Assembly (NCBI GenBank): GCA_022565355.1
Contig: JAIUMU010000006.1
Location: forward strand, 1-64,000
Length of the DNA stretch: 64,000 nt
Source: Idiomarina sp.
GTDB lineage: Bacteria > Pseudomonadota > Gammaproteobacteria > Enterobacterales > Alteromonadaceae
Reading direction: 5' to 3'
Below, piece by piece: positions 31,136 through 39,048 of the stretch; position 1 is the stretch's first letter; every line of letters begins with the position of its first letter. The translations under genes and the position numbers were made by a program. The notes beneath the pieces were generated by a model. The model saw only the letters and a program-made list of their open reading frames with translations. It ran no database searches and was not told where the DNA came from.

Positions 31136-32485
31136 GTGGCAAAACTTGTTATATCGAACGACGTCTCGGTGGGTAGTTTCATTAGAAATGGTGAAAATGA
31201 TGTGCAATTTACTGCTGGCCGAAATATAGGGCAGCTCCCCACTCTATATGATGGAGAGGGCAGGTTTGTTGGGCCTGTTAATGCGTGGTTTGTATATCTA
31301 GTAGCTACAAAACGACTGGAAAACTTAAGCTCATACGCTCGGGCATTGAGACGATATTGGAGTTTTTTAGACAAAGAGCAACTCACTTGGAATGAGTTCC
31401 CACCTCCTAAAGCATTAAAGCCTACCTATCGGTTCCGGAATGATGACCTACTGAGAAACGCTAGGGAGGGTAAGCTAGCCTATTCAACAGCAAACACATA
31501 TATGACTCATGTCGTGCAATTTTATCTTTGGGCAGCCTACGAAGGCTACTATCGAATAACGGAGAAACATAAGCCGTTTGAGATCGAGTTTGTAACGATT
31601 AAAAATAACAGTATGTTTGCACATATGAGGCCAAAGTTTACAGTACAAACTTCTGATCTGCGAATCAGGGTTCCGCGAGATTCTACTACTCAAAAGGTCC
31701 GTGGACTTACTCCACTTGGGCAAGACGCTTTATATAACTTATCCTTTCAGCTACGTGCGGCGTCAATAGAAATACGTTTAATCTGTCTGTTGGCTATTCA
31801 ATGTGGACTTCGGCTCGAAGAAGCATCCGGGCTAACTTTAGATGCTTTAAATAACGCTATTTTGCGGGATGGCACGAGAGCTCAATATGAAATTACTATC
31901 GGGCCATCTAACGGCGTTCCCACTAAATATAATAAAACGCGAACGATTGAGGTGACTGGAGAGTTGCTAAATGAATTATTGAATTATGCTATTAGTGAAC
32001 GGCGTATAAATCGTTTAGATAAACTTAAAGAGAATTTAGCAAATTGTGCATCGACGGTTCCCATTAGCAGCTTGCATCTTTCGTTGTCTTTGAACCTGGC
32101 CAAAGTAAATTCGGAGGCAATGACAGCAGCAAGCCTCTACGAACCTATATTCATAAGCCAACGCGGTTTTCCTTATGCACCTAAGACAGTAAGTGCTAGA
32201 TTTGGAGAAATCCGTCGCTCTATAATTGAGTCTGGAACGGAGTTTGCGTACAAATTTCACGACCTCCGGTGTACCTACGCAACCTATCGACTGAACAGCT
32301 TGTTATCCGCAGGACTGGCACCAGCAGATGCATTGGCTTTACTGATGCAATGGATGGGACACAACCAAGAATCTACAACCTGGAAATATTTAAGCTACCT
32401 AAAGCGCAAAGAGGCGTTGAAGGAAAAAATATCGATGCTTGATCAAATTATGCATCACGCATTAATGGAGTCAGCATATGAATAG
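31136..32485 (+). CDS. Tyrosine recombinase/integrase, first gene of the recombinase module (GmtY-like or TnpA-like; GTG start)
   Basis: CGLRLEEASGL (catalytic R), HDLRCTYAT (HxxR), MGHNQESTTWKYLSY (H and nucleophile Y). Confidence 0.85.
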   Translation: MAKLVISNDVSVGSFIRNGENDVQFTAGRNIGQLPTLYDGEGRFVGPVNAWFVYLVATKRLENLSSYARALRRYWSFLDKEQLTWNEFPPPKALKPTYRFRNDDLLRNAREGKLAYSTANTYMTHVVQFYLWAAYEGYYRITEKHKPFEIEFVTIKNNSMFAHMRPKFTVQTSDLRIRVPRDSTTQKVRGLTPLGQDALYNLSFQLRAASIEIRLICLLAIQCGLRLEEASGLTLDALNNAILRDGTRAQYEITIGPSNGVPTKYNKTRTIEVTGELLNELLNYAISERRINRLDKLKENLANCASTVPISSLHLSLSLNLAKVNSEAMTAASLYEPIFISQRGFPYAPKTVSARFGEIRRSIIESGTEFAYKFHDLRCTYATYRLNSLLSAGLAPADALALLMQWMGHNQESTTWKYLSYLKRKEALKEKISMLDQIMHHALMESAYE

Positions 32486-34223
32486 AGATACTGAGTTGAC
32501 GAATCAGTGGGTCGAATACTTATGTATTCCCGCCTTGAATGGCGCTAATGATTTCACTCTTCTGGACTTCAACCGATTTCGCTATAAAGGAGTTCCCTCA
32601 ACGACTGAACTCAAAGGAGAGGAATTAAATTTCGAGTTAGTTAATCGTGATGATCTAGTAAAAAAAATATTTACTGCGATCAACGACCGAGAGGGGGTGG
32701 CAGTCGCTACGAAAGCGTCTATTTTTGATACAGCAAGAAAACACTTTGTTTTCTGTGACAGTCATAATCCGCCACTTCAACCACTATCAGATTCTGCTTT
32801 TTCAATACAATGTGAGCATATCTCCAAACGTCAAAGGCTAGGAGAGATAAAAGATAGTACAGAAGGGAGAATGATATCATCCTTAAATACTCTATTCAGA
32901 TGGCTAGATATCCCAACAAAACACCTTCTACCAAAAGGTGCATTTTCGAAACATACGCAGCAGGAGAATACTCGCGGTTACAGTGATAATGATTTAAAAA
33001 AAATACTTCCTTTATTACGAGGTATTTTCAAGCAGCTCAGCACACAATTTATCGAAAATCCAGAATCCCATGTGAAAGCAAAGGTTCAACAAGTGACAGG
33101 TAACTTTACTTGGAAAGGAAAGGAATATCCGGTCACTAATCTTACTAGTAAGCTTATTGCGGCAGCCACATATCTACTTAGTTACTACACTTGGTGTAAT
33201 AGCAGCGTTATTTTCAGTTTGACAAGACCATCTATGAGCAGTCATTCGCCCTCAGAAAATTGGCATCAAATGCCTGCGTTTAAACGGAGAGCATTCAAGA
33301 CGATAACCGTAGAGATCGGTGAAAATAATCGGCTGGAAGTGCCCAAGTATGCAATGAGTTTTTTCGATCAATTATTAATAGTATCTACGATTTTAGACCC
33401 AAGGCCAGATGGATTGCTATTACCCTCATTTTCATTCCGAACAAAGAAAATACAAATGATGGGATCCTCTCGACTCAACACCTTTAAAGTCGGCTGGTTA
33501 GCTAAGCACTTTCCAATGCTTGATGATAGGGGGGAGCGACTCTGGCCCGTTATTAGGCGTTTCCGAGCAACTGGTGGTGAACTAGCTCTAGCCCAAAAGG
33601 GTATTATTGAAGCAGCTATTCTTTTAGACAATACTCCAAATGTGGTGGCAACTGCATACTCCGGCGGGAACATTCATGAGAATATGCGAATGAACCAAGA
33701 TGTCAGTCTTACGCTAGAACAAGTGGCGCGAGATAGATCGGAGGTTGAAAAAGCAAAACAAAAAGTTCGAGACTCGCAAAAAATAGAAGTGTTAGCCTAC
33801 GAAGAATATATAAATCGGCTATCGCCAATTAATCGGAGTGCCCACGGAAGTTACTGCAATGATACCTCCGGTATAAAAGGAAAAAAATTCACAGCTAAGG
33901 CAATTAGTCATCAGATAATAGAGAAAGGGGAGAGTCTAGTATGTGCTGACCTTTTGAGCTGCTGGAGTTGCGAGCACCAAGTTTTAGTTGAGTCAGTCCC
34001 AGATATATGGTGCATTCTAAGTTTTCGGGATTGTCTAGAGGACTCTATCTACCTTCATGTAGATAGTAACCATTTTGCAAAAAATTTTGGCAAAGCCATT
34101 CATATAATCGATCAACGGCTGAAAATCATGAATAGCAAAATAGTGAAGAAAGCTCGTCAAAAGTTAGCCGATGACGGGCGTCATCCTCTTTGGGTAGACG
34201 CAGCTAGTGTTAATTTATATTAA
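32478..34223 (+). CDS. Divergent integrase-like protein, second gene of the recombinase module
   Basis: Overlaps the upstream recombinase by 8 bp; C-terminal RRFRATGGELALAQKGIIEAAILLDNTPNVVATAYS resembles a degenerate HxxR...H...Y segment. Confidence 0.6.
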   Translation: MNRDTELTNQWVEYLCIPALNGANDFTLLDFNRFRYKGVPSTTELKGEELNFELVNRDDLVKKIFTAINDREGVAVATKASIFDTARKHFVFCDSHNPPLQPLSDSAFSIQCEHISKRQRLGEIKDSTEGRMISSLNTLFRWLDIPTKHLLPKGAFSKHTQQENTRGYSDNDLKKILPLLRGIFKQLSTQFIENPESHVKAKVQQVTGNFTWKGKEYPVTNLTSKLIAAATYLLSYYTWCNSSVIFSLTRPSMSSHSPSENWHQMPAFKRRAFKTITVEIGENNRLEVPKYAMSFFDQLLIVSTILDPRPDGLLLPSFSFRTKKIQMMGSSRLNTFKVGWLAKHFPMLDDRGERLWPVIRRFRATGGELALAQKGIIEAAILLDNTPNVVATAYSGGNIHENMRMNQDVSLTLEQVARDRSEVEKAKQKVRDSQKIEVLAYEEYINRLSPINRSAHGSYCNDTSGIKGKKFTAKAISHQIIEKGESLVCADLLSCWSCEHQVLVESVPDIWCILSFRDCLEDSIYLHVDSNHFAKNFGKAIHIIDQRLKIMNSKIVKKARQKLADDGRHPLWVDAASVNLY

Positions 34224-34232
34224 GGGTAGGAA

Positions 34233-36359
34233 ATGCAAGCTCTCTGTCTTAGATTACCAAATGACTACCCGTCAGTTGGCGTAACCGAAGAAACGGATGT
34301 TTTATCTTTGATCGCCACTGGTCGCTTGTCTGAGTTAAGTGAAGTCCCTATATGCATCGACCAGTTTGGTGTAACTAGGAGCATTTTTGGTGAGAATCGT
34401 TGGGATTGCAGCGCCTATGCCTTCGATAAAGGCTCAGACAAAAATCAACGTGAATTTGATTTCACGTATCTTAGCGAATCCCCTGAGTTGAAGCTTCAAG
34501 CTAAACTTATAGCTTATGGCTGGTTATTCAAGCAAGGCCACTATAGCGGAGCAAAAGCAAAGCTTTCAACTTTGACTTCGCGATTTAATATAGGGTTAAA
34601 AAGGCCACTATTAACTTGCTTAAAGGGTGGTTATTCTGATTTATCGAAGATATCCGATAATGATATATGGGTTGAGCTCGAGAGTCTGATTAAAGAGCAG
34701 GAGTTGACGAAACGAACCGTTGAGCTTGTGTTCTCGGCATTGTTAGCTGTAGAGCGTTTGAATTTTTGGTTGCCGTTCAATTTTGCTTTACCAAATATAA
34801 ACTTTAAACAACGAGCAGCGAAGCTTGCTTCACAGAGCAAATTGGAATCACGTCAAACATTGGCGATTCCTCAAAGTTTGACCAACATATTATATGGTGA
34901 AGCGATTCGTTTCGTTGAGGTTGCTTGGCCATACAGAAAGAAACTAACTCAAATGCAAAGAGACTTGCAGACAAATTATGATATCGGTCGTGCTACAGTC
35001 GATTATAAAATTGCAATCGGGAAATGGAAGTGGCTGACCAATCCCGATGGAACAATAAATACTAGAAGATATGAGCAGGAAATCAATAAGGCGACACCCC
35101 AATCTCAAGAGGCGATAATTTCACAGGCCCTCTGCGGAACCAACCTCTTACCCGAAAGTGAGGTGAGCGGTTCTTGGTTCACTAGGTGGCGTTCTTTAAC
35201 GTTGTCAGCGTGTTTTGTATGTTGTGGTGCGTTTACTGGAATGAGAGTAAGTGAGCTTTTTGAATTGCGAGCGGACAGTTTCTATACTCATTCAATTAAT
35301 GGTCAAGTTTTTTATTCGTTACGAGGAGCGACACACAAGCTTGCAGCAGGGAAGAAGAACGAAGAATGGTTAGCAAGTCCGGTGGTAAAAAAAGCGATAG
35401 CTCTCGCTTTAGCGCTCACCGCCGCCTACCGAGAAGAGCTTTTCAAAATCGCGGCTCATACAGATGATAAATGGCAAGCATATACTCTCCGTCAACATGC
35501 TAGTTGCCTATGGCTGACTAAATATCGTCGTCAAAGAATGCCTGCTGTAATTTCGCGTTCCAAATGGAACGATCGCCTAAAGAATTACTCGAAAGAAGTT
35601 GGAGCAATTGTCGATAAAGCATCATTAGAAGAATGCCAATTACTGAACCCTAGGGATGGTGGCGCTATAACGGCAAAAGTTAAACTCAATGCGGAGTGGC
35701 CACTGGCGACACATCAGTTCCGTAGGACTTTCGCCTGCTTTTCAATACGAAACAGTCTCGCTCATTCAGTCGCTTTGAAGCAACAATTCAAGCACGTCAA
35801 CTTAAGGATGAGCGAATGGTATGGTAATGGTGCAATTGAATCTCGACTCAAAGATGTGCAGGTAGACACTCAGCTTGTTAACCTTTTAAATCAAATCGAG
35901 ATAGAGAATGCAACGGACAAATACCACAATTGGTTTAATGGTGATAAGCCATTGAGCGGAACCTTTGGTAAAGCAATTGTCTCGATGCGTGACGATAAGC
36001 CTGTAATTTACAGTAGTTGGGACAATTTATACCGTCTTGTCAAAGAGAAACGTCTGACTCTTCATGGAACCCTCCATAGCTACTGCAAAAATAACTATGA
36101 CTGTGATATGGATGGGGTGGTCAATCCAGCATTCTGCGTTGACTGCAAGACTGGTGGCAGTGTGATTGATTCTGAGAAAGCGATTTGGTGGCAAGAAAGA
36201 CACTCGGCACTAACCTCCTACCTTCGTAAATCTGTTGAAGTAAGTGCTGGTGAGTACGCTCATTGCATTACACAAATCAGGGCAGCCGAGCGAGTATTGT
36301 TAGATCATGATTTAGCTCACGAAACTTACGTTCACCCAATACAAGTAATCGAGATATGA
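34233..36359 (+). CDS. Large tyrosine recombinase/integrase, third gene of the recombinase module
   Basis: FTGMRVSELFELRADSF (R), ATHQFRRTFACF (HxxR), FKHVNLRMSEWYGNG (H and Y); Cys-rich CKNNYDCDMDGVVNPAFCVDCKTGG tail. Confidence 0.82.
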   Translation: MQALCLRLPNDYPSVGVTEETDVLSLIATGRLSELSEVPICIDQFGVTRSIFGENRWDCSAYAFDKGSDKNQREFDFTYLSESPELKLQAKLIAYGWLFKQGHYSGAKAKLSTLTSRFNIGLKRPLLTCLKGGYSDLSKISDNDIWVELESLIKEQELTKRTVELVFSALLAVERLNFWLPFNFALPNINFKQRAAKLASQSKLESRQTLAIPQSLTNILYGEAIRFVEVAWPYRKKLTQMQRDLQTNYDIGRATVDYKIAIGKWKWLTNPDGTINTRRYEQEINKATPQSQEAIISQALCGTNLLPESEVSGSWFTRWRSLTLSACFVCCGAFTGMRVSELFELRADSFYTHSINGQVFYSLRGATHKLAAGKKNEEWLASPVVKKAIALALALTAAYREELFKIAAHTDDKWQAYTLRQHASCLWLTKYRRQRMPAVISRSKWNDRLKNYSKEVGAIVDKASLEECQLLNPRDGGAITAKVKLNAEWPLATHQFRRTFACFSIRNSLAHSVALKQQFKHVNLRMSEWYGNGAIESRLKDVQVDTQLVNLLNQIEIENATDKYHNWFNGDKPLSGTFGKAIVSMRDDKPVIYSSWDNLYRLVKEKRLTLHGTLHSYCKNNYDCDMDGVVNPAFCVDCKTGGSVIDSEKAIWWQERHSALTSYLRKSVEVSAGEYAHCITQIRAAERVLLDHDLAHETYVHPIQVIEI

Positions 36360-36814
36360 ATAAAGAGAACACACAAGTTCGCTTGGTCATGGCCTTGCAG
36401 CGTATTTTATCCGGTAATCCAAAGCGTATCCCTAGTCATCGGAAACTTAGTATGCGCGCTGTTGAGGAGGAAGCTAATTTGGGTAATGGAAGTGGTTACC
36501 ACTACCCTGAGGTCGTCGAGAGTGTGAAAGCTGCAAAAGTCGCTTCGCAAACAAAAAGAACAGGGATAAAGCCAGCTTCTGAACTTAAACGATTACGAGA
36601 AGAAAAGAAGAAAGAAATAGAAATAAAACAAAAATACAAAAGGCAAGTTGTATTGTTGAAAGCTGAGCAGGCGCAGATGGCAGCTGAACACCATCAGTTA
36701 TCATACGCGTTGCACCAAGCGTTAAAGTCTTTAGAAGAAATGAAAAAAGAAATCGCTGAAGTTAAGCAGAATCTAGTTGAAGCTCGGAGGGAAAGTGTTC
36801 GAACGATAAAATGA
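36356..36814 (+). CDS. Small coiled-coil protein, fourth gene of the recombinase module (GmtX-like or TnpC-like)
   Basis: 4-bp ATGA overlap with the upstream recombinase; N-terminal HTH-like (KLSMRAVEEEANLGNGSGYHYPEV) and a long C-terminal coiled coil. Confidence 0.65.
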   Translation: MNKENTQVRLVMALQRILSGNPKRIPSHRKLSMRAVEEEANLGNGSGYHYPEVVESVKAAKVASQTKRTGIKPASELKRLREEKKKEIEIKQKYKRQVVLLKAEQAQMAAEHHQLSYALHQALKSLEEMKKEIAEVKQNLVEARRESVRTIK

Positions 36815-37300
36815 GACTGTAAAAAATATCTGTGTAAATGGCTAATTGCACTGTTAAATCCGATCCTGGTACATAATCTCGAACTGCGCCATGGCCGGTT
36901 TCCAGTTGCGGATAGGCATCGTCCACTTTTTCGAGGCCTGATGCAAGGCTAAGTACAACACTTTCATGACCGCTTCATCATTCGGGAACGATCGGCGGGT
37001 TTTGGTGATTTGACGCAATGACGCGTTAAGCGACTCAATCGCATTGGTAGTATAGATAGCTTTGCGTATCTCGACTGGGTAGTCAAAGAACACTCTTAAA
37101 CGCTCCTAGTTAGTCCGCCATGAGCGGCTGATGGTCGGATGCTCAGCGTCCCACTTTATAGCGAAGTCTTCCAATGCTTGCTCCGCTTCAGCCCGAGTGG
37201 CCGCACCGTAAATGAGTTTTAAGTCCGCAGCGATAGTCTTACGTTGTTTCCAGCTCACGTAGCGCAACGAGTGACGAATTTAATGCACGATACACATTCT
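36813..37300 (-). pseudogene. IS256-family transposase remnant with in-frame stops, 5'-truncated
   Basis: Reverse translation: (CIVH*)IRHSLRYVSWKQRKTIAADLKLIYGAATRAEAEQALEDFAIKWDAEHPTISRSWRTN*ERLRVFFDYPVEIRKAIYTTNAIESLNASLRQITKTRRSFPNDEAVMKVLYLALHQASKKW...; stops at 37280-37282 and 37106-37108; IS-end-like gagactgtaaaaaat at 36813. Confidence 0.85.
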
Positions 37301-37436
37301 TACCTTTCTCCTTCAAATATGAGCCAAGGTAACCTGAGATCAAGCTTATTATTACTATAAGAATGACTTGCCATAGCTCCATTCCAATTGAGCTATCAAT
37401 CATCTCTTGAATCTTTTGAAAATCATCAGGTTTCAT
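37239..37436 (-). pseudogene. Last cassette gene, small membrane protein whose 3' end is fused to the IS256 remnant
   Basis: MKPDDFQKIQEMIDSSIGMELWQVILIVIISLISGYLGSYLKEKGKNVY then sequence derived from the transposase region in another frame. Confidence 0.65.
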
Positions 37437-37450
37437 ACTGTTTCCTTGAA

Positions 37451-37510
37451 GACTAACGCCGCCATCAGCCGCGCGAGGAACGAGCGTCAGATTGAATGGC
37501 ATTGTTAGCC
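37451..37510 (-). other. Integron attC recombination site (cassette C4)
   Basis: Minus strand: GGCTAACAATGCCATTCAATC...GCGGCTGATGGCGGCGTTAGTC; R'' GGCTAAC and core GTTAGTC; overlaps the 3' end of the C4 ORF. Confidence 0.82.
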
Positions 37511-38088
37511 TCTCTCGCTAGCTCACTTTTACCACCAATAATGAAGAGCCCTAAAAGCTCATGTTTACCGATACCCTTATTGCTCTCACCAAGATCTGCT
37601 CGCATTTCACGAAATAGAGAATCTATTAGGAGCAAGCCTGACTTTGGCTCTGCTGGATTGTTATCTCCCGAGTAAGCAGACCTCCATACTCCATAGGCTT
37701 TAACAACTCCAGGACCGCCATATACCGTCACTCTCGATGTAAAGCGGAAGAAAAAGTCCTGTATATCTTTAGGGAGACCGTCATCTCCGTCTTTTCCGGA
37801 CTTTGTGTTCCTCATTGTCTCCACAACAACATCCATAAACTCATTGTATATTTCTGCCTTCTTCTCTCGGTGCGCCTCAAATGCAACCCTTTCCCTAGCT
37901 TTGCGCGCATTATAGGAAGCTATTGAGACCGAAGATATTACAGTGGCTGCACTGGCTATTATTGCTGCGCCAACTGTGGAATCGACATCCTGGAAGGCGG
38001 CAGCCAGCCAAACCACAACCAAGTAGCCTGCATACCCAAATAGACCAAGAGTGAGGAACCCAAAAATAACTGATAACACTTTCTTCAA
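37465..38088 (-). CDS. Membrane protein of unknown function (integron cassette C4)
   Basis: MKKVLSVIFGFLTLGLFGYAGYLVVVWLAAAF...; two TM segments plus cytosolic domain; bounded by attC sites; GGAG RBS upstream. Confidence 0.75.
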   Translation of the reverse strand: MKKVLSVIFGFLTLGLFGYAGYLVVVWLAAAFQDVDSTVGAAIIASAATVISSVSIASYNARKARERVAFEAHREKKAEIYNEFMDVVVETMRNTKSGKDGDDGLPKDIQDFFFRFTSRVTVYGGPGVVKAYGVWRSAYSGDNNPAEPKSGLLLIDSLFREMRADLGESNKGIGKHELLGLFIIGGKSELAREANNAIQSDARSSRG

Positions 38089-38102
38089 TGTAACTCCTCC
38101 AT

Positions 38103-38204
38103 GGCTAGCGCCCCAAGCAGGGGCAATAGCACGTAGGTTAAAGTACGGAACGAAGTCGCGGGAGCTTACGTGTTATTGTCCCGCTGACTTGGTTTGTTAG
38201 GCGC
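38103..38204 (-). other. Integron attC site (cassette C3), diverged core
   Basis: Minus strand: GCGCCTAACAAACCAAGTCAGCGGGAC...GCCCCTGCTTGGGGCGCTAGCC; complementary L arms CCAAGTCAG/CTGCTTGG; core GCTAGCC differs by one base from the expected GTTAGCC. Confidence 0.75.
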
Positions 38205-38365
38205 TACTCTTTGCCAGGAGGTATTGGGTTATTGGCAGGACTGTCGCCACCACTTAAAGGAGTGTATCCGCCGGATGCTGGAGGCCTATTCGGTGTTTCT
38301 GTTGGTTGATAACCTTTTTTGACAGGCTGATAACCGTTGTTTTGAGTTCTCTTGTTGTCTGACAT
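38204..38365 (-). CDS. 53-aa proline/glycine-rich small protein encoded with the DUF6338 gene (below the ORF-track length cutoff)
   Basis: Manual translation: MSDNKRTQNNGYQPVKKGYQPTETPNRPPASGGYTPLSGGDSPANNPIPPGKE*; starts 2 bp after the upstream stop; repeated GYQP motif. Confidence 0.75.
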   Translation of the reverse strand: MSDNKRTQNNGYQPVKKGYQPTETPNRPPASGGYTPLSGGDSPANNPIPPGKE

Positions 38366-38367
38366 AG

Positions 38368-38952
38368 TTAACTTAACTCCCTTAATTCTATGTGTGAAAT
38401 TTCACTGTTTAAAATGATAACGCCTTTAGTTTGGTTCTTCTTTCTAAGAAATGCACCATCTTCATCCAGTAGCCAAGTTTCTTCTAAGTATATTTGCTCA
38501 GGTGATGGAGCACTTGATGTAAACGATTTATTTGAATATAGACCACCAATAATACTGCCATCCTTAAGAGTTACTTTAACCCAGTATGGTTCACGTTTTT
38601 CGAAAACCCAATCCCATGGCTTTGATGTCGGATGTGGAGCATTCTTCTGGAAAAAATTTCTTGTTCTTACGAATTTCCATATGATTACCCATATAACAGG
38701 GAATAAGAACAGCACACTGAAATAGAATAAAAACGTGTAACCGATAGAAGTTACACCACTTTTTATAAAAAAGTAGATCGGAACAGAAAGAATTGAGTAA
38801 TTTATGCAGCTATAAGCAATCGCGTCGATCAACATTGCTGATGCTGGGCGAACTGTCCCCGGAAAAATTAACTGATAAGCTTTTATACTGAGAAACCCAG
38901 GTATTACGAATGCAATGAACAGTATTAGTTTGTCAGCTTCCCAGATGCTCAA
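38368..38952 (-). CDS. DUF6338-like membrane protein (integron cassette C3), TTG start
   Basis: GGAGG RBS then TTG: (M)SIWEADKLILFIAFVIPGFLSIKAYQLIFPGTVRP...; ends two bp before the 53-aa ORF. Confidence 0.78.
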   Translation of the reverse strand: MSIWEADKLILFIAFVIPGFLSIKAYQLIFPGTVRPASAMLIDAIAYSCINYSILSVPIYFFIKSGVTSIGYTFLFYFSVLFLFPVIWVIIWKFVRTRNFFQKNAPHPTSKPWDWVFEKREPYWVKVTLKDGSIIGGLYSNKSFTSSAPSPEQIYLEETWLLDEDGAFLRKKNQTKGVIILNSEISHIELRELS

Positions 38953-38964
38953 AATATCCTCCTT

Positions 38965-39048
38965 GCGCCTAACGCCCGCTGTAACAGGCGCATTTGTAGT
39001 GAGCAGCGCGAACGGAAAATACGTGCTTGTTAACGGCATTGTTAGCGC
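38965..39048 (-). other. Integron attC site (cassette C2)
   Basis: Minus strand: GCGCTAACAATGCCGTTAACAAGCACG...GCCTGTTACAGCGGGCGTTAGGCGC; canonical inverse core and GTTAGGC core. Confidence 0.88.

Noticed and set aside
31136-36359. Recombinases considered as the missing integron integrase IntI
   Set aside because: They are much larger than IntI, lie in opposite orientation on the far (3') side of the cassette array, and show no attI-adjacent arrangement.
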